The notes below the pieces were generated by a model. That model was not told the origin of the DNA. It worked only from the letters and a program-made list of their open reading frames with translations, and ran no database searches. Position numbers and translations under genes: made by a program. DNA of 22,355 nt. It comes from an uncultured Massilia sp. (lineage in GTDB: Bacteria; Pseudomonadota; Gammaproteobacteria; Burkholderiales; Burkholderiaceae). Shown in pieces: positions 8,116 to 16,981 of the stretch. Within the stretch, counting starts at the first letter, position 1, and each line of letters starts with the position of its first letter. Location: the NCBI GenBank assembly GCA_946481275.1, contig CAMLMV010000074.1, positions 1 to 22,355 on the forward strand. The letters are read 5' to 3'.

Positions 8116-8150
8116 TTAAGTTGACCACTTAATAATCGGCAACACTAGTA
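8116..8150 (+). promoter_or_regulatory. Perfect 6+6 dyad at a candidate perM promoter
   Basis: TTAAGT (8116-8121) and ACTTAA (8127-8132) form a perfect inverted repeat with five bases between. It overlaps a possible -35, TTGACC (8121-8126), for the gene on the right. The matching -10 is weak: CTAGTA (8145-8150) at 18 bases. It lies in the divergent gap between argJ and perM and could be an operator. No regulator is assigned. Confidence 0.35.
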
Positions 8151-8175
8151 AGATGGCCCATCCACCGGAGGCGTA

Positions 8176-9237
8176 ATGACCGACAACCAACGCGATGTAC
8201 TCAGTGCCGGCTTCTCGCTGGCGATCGTCCTGTGCGCCCTGTTCGTGACGCAGCGCTTCATCCTGCCGCTGCTGTGGGCCGCGATCCTGTGCATCGCCAC
8301 GTGGCCGCTGTACGTGCGCGTCCGGACGGCGCTCGGTGGACGCACGATCGTGGCGGCGGCCCTCGTCACGGTCATCGTCGCCATCGTATTCATCGCGCCG
8401 CTCGCGCTGGGCGTCACGTCGGCCGCGCGCCAGGCGCCCGCGCTGGCGCAGCTGGTCGCGAGCGCCAACACGGAAGGTCTCGCGGCGCCGGAATGGCTGC
8501 ACCGCATCCCATTTGCCGGCGATGCGATCTACAACTGGTGGCTGGCCACGCTCGGCCAGCCGCACGGCCTCGCGCACCTGCTGCAGGACGGCTCCGTCGG
8601 CCGCATGCAGACCGCCAGCGAAGTGCTGAAGCGCGTCGGCAGCGGCGTCATGCACCGCCTCGTCGACATGCTGTTCGCCTTCCTGTGCCTGTTCTTCTTC
8701 TACAAGGACGGCGCCGCGCTGCAGCGCCAGACGAACGCCATCGGCGCGCACCTGATCGGCACGGCGCGCTGGACGCTGTTCTCGCTGAAGGTGCCCGTCG
8801 CCGTGCGCGCCACCGTCAACGGCCTCGTGCTCGTCGGCCTCGCGGAAGGCGTCCTGCTGGGCATCGGCTACCAGGTCGCGGGGCTGCCGTCGGCCGTGCT
8901 GTGGGCCGCCGCGACGGGCATCCTCGCCATCATCCCGTTCGGCGCCCCGCTCGCCTTCGGCGCCGCCGCCGCGCTGCTCGCATACCAGGGCGCGACGATC
9001 GCCGCGATCGCGATCCTCGCCTGGGGCGCCATCATCCTGTTCATCGCGGATCACTTCGTGCGGCCGGCGATGATCGGCAATGCGACGCAGCTGCCGTTCG
9101 TCGCCGTCCTGCTGGGCATCCTCGGCGGCGTCGAGACGCTGGGCCTCATCGGCCTGTTCGTCGGTCCCGTCGTGATGACCCTGTTCGTCACCCTGTGGCA
9201 CGAGGCACGCGCGTTGCGCGAAGCACATACCGCTTGA
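8176..9237 (+). CDS. AI-2E family (PerM/YdiK-type) membrane protein
   Basis: This is a 353-residue inner-membrane protein of the AI-2E transporter superfamily, whose members include putative permeases and a few Na+/H+ or quorum-signal exporters. The substrate here is unknown. The pattern is typical: two or three N-terminal hydrophobic segments (about 9-80), a more polar stretch (about 85-155), then several more segments. Conserved motifs are IIPFGAP (about 262-268) and DHFVRPAMIGN...LPFVAVLLGILGGVETLGLIGLFVGPVVM near the end, given here as spaced landmarks. A strong GGAGG (8166-8170) precedes ATG 8176. Its stop codon is embedded in the -35 of the following MerR gene, so the two genes may be linked in regulation. 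Confidence 0.92.
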   Translation: MTDNQRDVLSAGFSLAIVLCALFVTQRFILPLLWAAILCIATWPLYVRVRTALGGRTIVAAALVTVIVAIVFIAPLALGVTSAARQAPALAQLVASANTEGLAAPEWLHRIPFAGDAIYNWWLATLGQPHGLAHLLQDGSVGRMQTASEVLKRVGSGVMHRLVDMLFAFLCLFFFYKDGAALQRQTNAIGAHLIGTARWTLFSLKVPVAVRATVNGLVLVGLAEGVLLGIGYQVAGLPSAVLWAAATGILAIIPFGAPLAFGAAAALLAYQGATIAAIAILAWGAIILFIADHFVRPAMIGNATQLPFVAVLLGILGGVETLGLIGLFVGPVVMTLFVTLWHEARALREAHTA

Positions 9238-9264
9238 CCCTCACGTCACGTGAGGCCTGACCAT
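9234..9264 (+). promoter_or_regulatory. TipA-type MerR operator and promoter
   Basis: TTGACC (9234-9239) is followed after exactly 19 bases by GACCAT (9259-9264; 3/6 to the -10). The long spacer typical of MerR-controlled promoters contains most of the palindrome CCTCACGTCACGTGAGG (9239-9255), 8+1+8 and perfect. From memory, the Streptomyces tipA promoter carries the same 17 bases in the same 19-base spacer. The -35 overlaps the perM stop codon (TGA 9235-9237). The predicted RNA start near 9271 leaves a short leader with GGAG at 9283-9286. Autoregulation by the adjacent MerR protein is inferred. Confidence 0.7.
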
Positions 9265-9293
9265 GACTCCACGCTGAAGAACGGAGACGAACG

Positions 9294-10304
9294 ATGCTGA
9301 AAGTAGGAGAGCTGGCCGCACTGGCCAACCTGACGGTGCGCACGCTGCACCACTACGACAGCATCGGCCTGCTCCGCCCTTCCGCGCGTTCCGATGCCGG
9401 CTACCGGCTCTACGACCGCGACGACGTGGCCCGCCTGCACCGCATCCAGGCCCTGCGCGCGTTCGGCCTGAGTCTCGCCGACATCGCCCTCACGCTGGAC
9501 AGTCCGGCCGGCTCGCCGCTGGCGATCGTCGACCGCCAGCTGGAAGCGCTCGAAGTGCGCATGGCGGAAGCCAGGCGCCTGCGCGACCAGTTGCTGCGCG
9601 TGCGCACGCAGCTCGTGCAAGGCAGTGCGCCGGACCTGTCCACGTGGCTCACCACACTGGAGAACACCATGGACATGATGAACGTATACGAACGCTATTT
9701 CACCAAGGAGGAACTGGAGCGCCTGCCGATAGTCCGCAGCGACGCCGCGCAGGCGCAATGGCAGGCGATGGTCGAACAGGCACGCGGCCTGGTCGAATCG
9801 CAGGTGCCGCCGAACGCCGACGCCGCCAAGGCTTTTGCGCTGCGCTGGCTGCAGACCTTCGAGCGCGACACGGGCGGCGATGCGGCGCTGCAGGTGAAAC
9901 TGAACGCGATGGTCGAACGCGAACTGGATGCCGTCGGCATGCCGGCGCAGGTATTCGACTACGTGAAGGCCGCCGTCGGCGAGCTGAAATTCGACACGTG
10001 GGCGAAGTACCTGCGGCCGGAAGTCCTCGACCGCATGCGCCGCCACGTCGCCGCGCGCGGCCACGAATGGACGCCGCTGATCGCGCAGGTGCAGGCCGAA
10101 ATCAAGGCCGATCCCGAAGCAACGGGCGAGCGGGCACGCGACCTGGGACGCCAGTGGATGGCCCTGTTCCACGACATGGTCGGCACGAACCCGCAAGACG
10201 TCGACGCCTTCCGCAAGGCCACCGCGACGGAGCCCCTGCTGCGCATGGGATCGGGCATCGGCGACGCGACGCTGGCCTGGCTGCGCAAGGCGCTGAGCGC
10301 CTGA
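9294..10304 (+). CDS. MerR family regulator with TipAS-like ligand domain
   Basis: This 336-residue transcription activator has a MerR winged helix at the N-terminus (VGELAALANLTVRTLHHYDSIGLL, then GYRLYDRDDVARLHRIQALRAFG). A dimerising helix spans about 78-115 (DRQLEALEVRMAEARRLRDQLL). From about 130 there is a TipAS-like helical domain (NVYERYFTKEELERL and onward). TipAS domains bind bulky antibiotics or peptides. In TipA itself a cysteine captures thiopeptides covalently, but this protein contains no cysteine at all, so any binding must differ. The C-terminal region beyond TipAS length (about 270-336) is helical and of unknown role. A TipA-type palindrome lies in its promoter, and the shared bidirectional terminator follows at 10340-10368. 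The induced genes, perhaps only itself, are unknown. Confidence 0.9.
   Translation: MLKVGELAALANLTVRTLHHYDSIGLLRPSARSDAGYRLYDRDDVARLHRIQALRAFGLSLADIALTLDSPAGSPLAIVDRQLEALEVRMAEARRLRDQLLRVRTQLVQGSAPDLSTWLTTLENTMDMMNVYERYFTKEELERLPIVRSDAAQAQWQAMVEQARGLVESQVPPNADAAKAFALRWLQTFERDTGGDAALQVKLNAMVERELDAVGMPAQVFDYVKAAVGELKFDTWAKYLRPEVLDRMRRHVAARGHEWTPLIAQVQAEIKADPEATGERARDLGRQWMALFHDMVGTNPQDVDAFRKATATEPLLRMGSGIGDATLAWLRKALSA
9659..9671 (+). promoter_or_regulatory. Possible internal translation start inside merR
   Basis: GGAG (9659-9662) stands six bases before an in-frame ATG (9669-9671, residue 126), exactly between the dimerising helix and the ligand-binding domain. It would make a 211-residue protein lacking the DNA-binding domain. 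Streptomyces tipA is known to make such a short TipAS form from an internal start. Here it is a prediction from position and spacing. Confidence 0.4.
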
Positions 10305-10339
10305 AGCAACACCGGGGTCAGAGCCCGATTCTTGGCAAC

Positions 10340-10368
10340 AAAAAAGGCACCCGAGGGTGCCTTTTTTT
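10340..10368. terminator. Bidirectional intrinsic terminator between merR and secA
   Basis: GGCACC (10346-10351), loop CGAG and GGTGCC (10356-10361) form a perfect stem, flanked by six A (10340-10345) and seven T (10362-10368). It works as a rho-independent terminator in both directions and serves the converging merR and secA genes. Confidence 0.9.
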
Positions 10369-10381
10369 GGGGGTTACGGCA

Positions 10382-13165
<2,784 letters not shown>

Positions 13166-13224
13166 GCTGTGTTCTTCAAAAGTACGCCGCGAAAAAGGTC
13201 CGAGGAGCCCAGGATGATAGCAAA

Positions 13225-13254
13225 AACATATCTCCCCGAGAGCACCAATGGCAA
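13225..13254 (-). promoter_or_regulatory. Candidate secA promoter
   Basis: On the minus strand TTGCCA (13254-13249; 5/6) and TATGTT (13230-13225; 4/6) are 18 bases apart. A TATCAT (13219-13214; 5/6) just downstream is an alternative -10 with a poor -35. Either gives a leader of roughly 40-55 bases before secA. The rest of the 245-base divergent gap (13166-13410) holds no gene; on the plus strand I see no convincing dciA promoter. Confidence 0.4.
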
Positions 13255-13410
13255 AAAGCCACCGATTTTATCATGCGATCCGGCCACACTTGGGGGTCGC
13301 CCGGCGGATCACAAGTGCGGCTGGCAAAAAATGTTATCAAACTGCATTCGATTTCACACAAGGCGCACGATTCTTCGCGGCAGGGCCTGCGGCTGTGGTA
13401 TGTTCCGAGC

Positions 13411-13911
13411 ATGCAGTCTTCGAACAATCAGCGTCCCTTCCACATCTACGGCACCCGCGACCGCAAGACGTCGTTCGTGGCGACCGACTTCCTGCGCGCC
13501 AACGACCGGCTCGCCGCCCTGATGCCGACCGCCCTGCGCGTGGGCAACCTGCAGCGCGACGTCAAGGTGATCCTGCCGCCGATGTACGCCGGCTGCGACG
13601 TGCTGTCGTTCCAGGATGCCGTGCTGACCCTCGCCGTGCCCTCTTCCGCCGTCGCGGCCAAGCTCAAGCAGCAGCTGCCCAAGCTGCAGGCGGGTTTGCA
13701 GAAAAAGGGATGGCAGGTGGAGAACGTGCGCATCAAGATCCAGATGCGGCCGAACGTGCCCGTGCGCGAGGAGCTGAAGCCGTCCTCGCTGACCTTGCCG
13801 CCGACGGCGGTGGATGCGTTCGAGCAGTTGGGGGAGACGTTGCCGGAGACGCCGCAGAACGCGACGCTGATCGCGGCAATCAGGAGGCTGGCGGAGAGAC
13901 GGAAGAAATAA
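13411..13911 (+). CDS. dciA: DciA family protein (DUF721), putative DnaB helicase loader
   Basis: DciA is the common bacterial helicase-loading or helicase-operating factor that interacts with DnaB where DnaC is absent. The 166-residue protein has the DUF721 core at about 20-110. Landmarks are TDFLRANDRLAALMPTA near the N-terminus and the later strand-helix stretch LTLAVPSSAVAAKLKQQLPKL. QKKGWQVENVRIKIQ and a basic C-terminal helix (AAIRRLAERRKK) follow. The frame stays open upstream to 13159, but that stretch is AT-richer, not family-like, and covers the secA leader, so ATG 13411 is chosen. The gene converges on lpxC with a 21-base gap. The lpxC-dciA-secA neighbourhood is common in betaproteobacteria. 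Confidence 0.86.
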   Translation: MQSSNNQRPFHIYGTRDRKTSFVATDFLRANDRLAALMPTALRVGNLQRDVKVILPPMYAGCDVLSFQDAVLTLAVPSSAVAAKLKQQLPKLQAGLQKKGWQVENVRIKIQMRPNVPVREELKPSSLTLPPTAVDAFEQLGETLPETPQNATLIAAIRRLAERRKK

Positions 13912-13932
13912 CGCCGACGCTTATTCGGCTGG

Positions 13933-14868
13933 TTACGTCAGCGCCCACTCCCGCTCCATCTGCGCCCCATACGACACCGGCGCCCGCTCCGGCGCATCGA
14001 AGGTGACGATCTCGTACGATTCCGGATGCGCCAGCAGCTCGCGCAGCAGCAGGTTGTTCAGGCCGTGGCCCGACTTGTGCGCCTCGTAGCTGGCCAGCAA
14101 GGGCGAGCCGACGAGGTACAAATCGCCGATCGCGTCGAGGATTTTATGGCGCACGAACTCGTCGTCGTAGCGCAGGCCGTCCGCATTCAGGATGCGGTAC
14201 TCGTCCATCACGATCGCGTTTTCCAGCGAGCCGCCACGCGCCAGGCCCATGCCGCGCAGGCTTTCCACGTCCTGCATGAAGCCGAACGTGCGGGCACGCG
14301 CCACGTCGTGCACGTACGAGACCTTGCCGAAGTCGACGACGGCGCGCTGCGTCGTGCCGTCCACGGCCGGGTGGTTGAATTCGATGAAGAAGTCGAGCCT
14401 GAATCCGTCGTAGGGTGTGAGGCGCGCCCATTTCTCGTTGGCGCCGCTGCCCTGGCGGACTTCCACCGGTTTCAGGACGCGGATGAATTTCTTGGGCGCG
14501 GCCTGCTCCTGCACGCCCGCCTGCTGCAGCAGGAAGACGAACGACGACGCGGAACCGTCCATGATCGGAATCTCTTCGGCCGTGACGTCGACGTACAGGT
14601 TGTCGATGCCGAGGCCGGCACAGGCCGACATCAGGTGCTCGACGGTCGAGACGCGCGCATTGCCCTGCGTGAGCACCGACGCCATGCGCGTATCGCCCAC
14701 GATATCGGCATTCGACGGGAACTCGACGATGGGGTCGAGATCCACACGGCGGAACACGATGCCCGTGTCGGCGGCCGCCGGACGCAGGGTCAGTTCGACC
14801 TTGGTGCCGGAGTGCAAGCCGACACCTGTCGTGCGCACCAGTTGCTTGATGGTTCGTTGTTTGAGCAT
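13933..14868 (-). CDS. lpxC: UDP-3-O-acyl-N-acetylglucosamine deacetylase LpxC
   Basis: LpxC is the zinc deacetylase that commits UDP-acyl-GlcNAc to lipid A. The 311-residue protein opens [21 protein letters not shown], the family start. It carries E77/H78 (VEHLMSA), H241 and D245 ([11 protein letters not shown]) for zinc and H268 (HKSGHGLNN) for catalysis. All expected active residues are present and length is typical. In many relatives lpxC closes the division cluster just after ftsZ. Here a peroxiredoxin-GNAT-EamA block is inserted between. A consensus TATAAT stands only six bases before the start codon with no ribosome binding site, so a leaderless mRNA is likely. Confidence 0.97.
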   Translation of the reverse strand: MLKQRTIKQLVRTTGVGLHSGTKVELTLRPAAADTGIVFRRVDLDPIVEFPSNADIVGDTRMASVLTQGNARVSTVEHLMSACAGLGIDNLYVDVTAEEIPIMDGSASSFVFLLQQAGVQEQAAPKKFIRVLKPVEVRQGSGANEKWARLTPYDGFRLDFFIEFNHPAVDGTTQRAVVDFGKVSYVHDVARARTFGFMQDVESLRGMGLARGGSLENAIVMDEYRILNADGLRYDDEFVRHKILDAIGDLYLVGSPLLASYEAHKSGHGLNNLLLRELLAHPESYEIVTFDAPERAPVSYGAQMEREWALT

Positions 14869-14874
14869 CGTTCG

Positions 14875-14903
14875 ATTATATCGTAGGGCTCCCGAGCCTG
14901 CCG
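14875..14903 (-). promoter_or_regulatory. lpxC promoter with perfect -10, predicted leaderless
   Basis: The -10 is a perfect TATAAT (14880-14875); the -35 at 17 bases is poor (CGGCAG, 14903-14898). The spacer holds a small dyad, GGCTC-CC-GAGCC (14887-14898). RNA synthesis should begin about seven bases after the -10, i.e. at or next to the A of the lpxC ATG (14868). Confidence 0.5.
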
Positions 14904-14928
14904 GAGGCCCCCGCCGGGCGGTGGCAGG
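14897..14928 (-). repeat. GC-rich inverted repeat between eamA and lpxC
   Basis: CCTGCC (14897-14902) pairs with GGCAGG (14923-14928), with a further GC-rich hairpin inside (CCGCC/GGCGG). It stands just after the eamA stop but has no T-tract. It could slow read-through or stabilise the eamA 3' end rather than act as a classical terminator. Confidence 0.4.
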
Positions 14929-14940
14929 AACACCACGTTT

Positions 14941-15822
14941 TCACGGATGCTCGGCCTCCGCATGCGCGGTTTCGTGGCGGATCAGGTACAGGCCACTGCC
15001 GATGATGATGGCGGCACCCAATAAAGTGTATTCATCCGGCAAGGTTTTCCACATGAGCCAGTCGATGGCCACACCCCAGGCCAGCGCCGTGTACTCGAAC
15101 GGCGCCACCACGGACGCCTCGCCGTGGCTGAACGCTTCCGTCAACGCCAACTGGCCGAAAAAGCCGCTGACGGCCAGCATCAGGATCAGCAACCAGTGCT
15201 CCGTCTGCACGGGCACCCACGCGGGCGCGGCCATGGGCGTCGCGCCGATCGCCATCAACACCATCAGCCAGAACATCATGTGTTCGCCCCGGTCCGTGCG
15301 CGCGAGCACGCGTCCGGCCACGGCCGACACGGCATAGCACACGGCCGCGGTCAGCACCGCGAGGCCGCCCAGGGAGAAAAAACCGGCGCCGGTCGGCCGC
15401 AGCACGACGAGCACGCCGGCCATGCCGACGCCGATCGCGATCCAGCGCGCGCCGTTTACGCGCTCGCCCAGCACGAACACGGACAGCGCCGTGATAAGGA
15501 TCGGACCGACGAAGAAGATCGAATACGCCTCGGCCAGCGACAGCGTCTTGAGGCCGTACGTGAACAGGGCCAGCATCGCGATGCCGATGGCGCCGCGCAG
15601 CAGGTGCAGCGACCAGCGGATGCGCAGCAGCGAGCGCTGCCCGCCGCGCCAGAACAGGTAGGCGCCGACGAGCGGCAGCGCGGACAGCGCGCGGATCGAC
15701 GCCACCTGCATCGCCGGGAAGTGCGCGGACAGGAGCTTCATCGTCATGTCCATGATGGAGAACATGGCGACGCAGACCAGCATCGCGCGGATGCTGCGCA
15801 GATTCCCCGCGAGCCGGCTCAT
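14941..15822 (-). CDS. EamA/DMT family transporter
   Basis: This is a drug/metabolite transporter superfamily protein of 293 residues with two repeated EamA halves of about five hydrophobic helices each (about 10-140 and 150-285). Recognisable features are LRGAIGIAMLALFTYGLKTLSLAEAYSIFF-like and GERVNGARWIAIGVGMAGVLVVLRP-like segments (given in outline) and a second-half EYTALAWGVAIDW. The substrate is unknown; such proteins export amino acids, nucleosides or other metabolites. The start is 10 bases after the GNAT gene, so it is probably the last gene of peroxiredoxin-GNAT-eamA. Confidence 0.92.
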   Translation of the reverse strand: MSRLAGNLRSIRAMLVCVAMFSIMDMTMKLLSAHFPAMQVASIRALSALPLVGAYLFWRGGQRSLLRIRWSLHLLRGAIGIAMLALFTYGLKTLSLAEAYSIFFVGPILITALSVFVLGERVNGARWIAIGVGMAGVLVVLRPTGAGFFSLGGLAVLTAAVCYAVSAVAGRVLARTDRGEHMMFWLMVLMAIGATPMAAPAWVPVQTEHWLLILMLAVSGFFGQLALTEAFSHGEASVVAPFEYTALAWGVAIDWLMWKTLPDEYTLLGAAIIIGSGLYLIRHETAHAEAEHP

Positions 15823-15832
15823 GGACGATCTC

Positions 15833-16282
15833 TCAAAGCGGCATCTCCATGAACAGCGACAGGGGATCCTCCCGGTAATCGCCGAACGGCGCGCGGCGTT
15901 CGAAACCGAGGCGCTCGTACAGGCCGATGGCTTCGGGCTGATGAATGCCCGTCTCCAACCGCAGCACCGACAGGCCGGACATCCGCGCGAACATCACGAG
16001 GTGCTCGAGCAGCTTGCGGCCGGTGCCGAGGCCACGCCGGCGCTCATCGACAAACATGCGTTTGACTTCGCCATATTCCTGCTTGTTGACGAGCGCCGCG
16101 CACCCGACCGCCGCACCGTCCACGTCGCGTGCGACGAGGAACAGCACGTCGCCCTGCATGAGCGACGCGATGTCCATCAGGTGGTTGCTCTCGGCCGGAT
16201 ACAGCGCGGCGCAATACGCGTCGAGGCGCGCGAGCATGTCGCGCACCTCGGGCTGGTCCGGCGTTTCGGTGTTGATGATCAA
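15833..16282 (-). CDS. GNAT family N-acetyltransferase
   Basis: This 149-residue acetyl-CoA dependent acyltransferase has the GNAT motif A around YGEVKRMFVDERRRGLGTGRKLLEHL, where RGLGTG fits R-x-x-G-x-G. The family's C-terminal EAIGLYERLGFERR is also present. The acceptor is unknown. The first in-frame start is TTG 16282, seven bases after the peroxiredoxin stop, with no clear ribosome binding site. Translation may depend on coupling to the peroxiredoxin gene. No better ATG or GTG occurs before the conserved region begins. Confidence 0.9.
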   Translation of the reverse strand: MIINTETPDQPEVRDMLARLDAYCAALYPAESNHLMDIASLMQGDVLFLVARDVDGAAVGCAALVNKQEYGEVKRMFVDERRRGLGTGRKLLEHLVMFARMSGLSVLRLETGIHQPEAIGLYERLGFERRAPFGDYREDPLSLFMEMPL

Positions 16283-16289
16283 GGGTCGA

Positions 16290-16793
16290 TCAGCCCAGTT
16301 GCTTCAGGAGCGTCTCGGCCGACGACACGTCGAAACCGCCGCTTTCCACGTTGAGCTGCTTGACGACGCCATCCTGCACCAGCATCGAGTAGCGCTTCGA
16401 GCGCACGCCGAAGCCCTTGGCGACGAGGTCGAATTCCAGGCCCAGGGCCTTCGTGAACGTGGCGCTGCCGTCGGCCATCATGCGCACGATGCCGGTGGCC
16501 TTCTGGTCGCGGCCCCAGGCGCCCATCACGAACGCGTCGTTGACGGAGATGCACCAGATCTCGTCGACGCCCTTGTCTTTCAGCTGGTCGGCCAGCTGGA
16601 TGTAGCCGGGCAGGTGCTGGGCCGAGCAGGTCGGCGTGAAGGCGCCGGGCAGGCCGAAGATGGCGATGGTCTTGCCCTTGACGAGGTCGGACACGTTGAA
16701 CGAATTCGGACCGAGCGCGCAGCCTTCGGTTTCGACGTCGATGAATTCCTGCAGGGTGCCTTCGGGCAGGCGGTCGCCGATCTGGATCGTCAT
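16290..16793 (-). CDS. Peroxiredoxin, Prx5 type
   Basis: This thiol peroxidase reduces hydrogen peroxide or organic peroxides. The 167-residue protein has the Prx5 signature PGAFTPTCS with peroxidatic Cys56, and conserved stretches such as KGKTIAIFGLPG, ISVNDAFVM and GVRSKRYSMLV. The other cysteines are C25 and C81, with none near the C-terminus. The usual Prx5 resolving cysteine is therefore absent, and the enzyme is probably 1-Cys or glutaredoxin/glutathione supported (inference). AAAGGA precedes the ATG at good spacing. The gene begins a block of peroxiredoxin, GNAT and EamA genes lying between ftsZ and lpxC. It is isolated from ftsZ by a strong terminator. Confidence 0.95.
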   Translation of the reverse strand: MTIQIGDRLPEGTLQEFIDVETEGCALGPNSFNVSDLVKGKTIAIFGLPGAFTPTCSAQHLPGYIQLADQLKDKGVDEIWCISVNDAFVMGAWGRDQKATGIVRMMADGSATFTKALGLEFDLVAKGFGVRSKRYSMLVQDGVVKQLNVESGGFDVSSAETLLKQLG

Positions 16794-16838
16794 GGTGGTA
16801 TTCCTTTCAAAGTTTCAGAACCCGCAAGTATGCCTGAT

Positions 16839-16884
16839 CCGCCACATTTCGGCTTGGCGGGCACGGGGTGCCGACCCTGTGCCC
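16839..16884 (-). repeat. Two adjoining hairpins upstream of the peroxiredoxin gene
   Basis: CCGCCA (16839-16844) pairs with TGGCGG (16855-16860). Next to it, sharing two bases, a ten-pair stem with one G-T joins 16859-16868 to 16875-16884 around a 6-base loop. They lie between the ftsZ terminator and the peroxiredoxin start, in a 188-base gap. They could be part of a regulated leader or promoter region; a CATACT -10-like sequence lies downstream of them on the minus strand. Confidence 0.4.
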
Positions 16885-16896
16885 ACGCGGACGCTC

Positions 16897-16935
16897 AAAA
16901 AAACGAAAGGCCAGGCTGCTTGGAACAGCCTGGCC
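16897..16935 (-). terminator. Intrinsic terminator after ftsZ
   Basis: On the minus strand GGCCAGGCTG, a 7-base loop and CAGCCTGGCC (stem arms 16926-16935 and 16909-16918) form a perfect ten-pair stem. It is followed by TTTCG and seven T (16903-16897). It lies about 47 bases after the ftsZ stop and should end the division cluster transcript. Confidence 0.93.
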
Positions 16936-16981
16936 CCGCATCATGGAGCGCCGGTGGTCAGCCGGCGTTGGAGCGTGCTAC

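Noticed and set aside
9239..9255. Palindrome read as a terminator of perM
   Set aside because: No T-tract follows, the centre is one base (poor RNA loop), and it is placed precisely in a MerR-type promoter spacer.
13287..13317. Inverted repeat CACTTG...CAAGTG in the secA/dciA gap
   Set aside because: Only six pairs across a 19-base spacer, with no link to a promoter element; can occur by chance.
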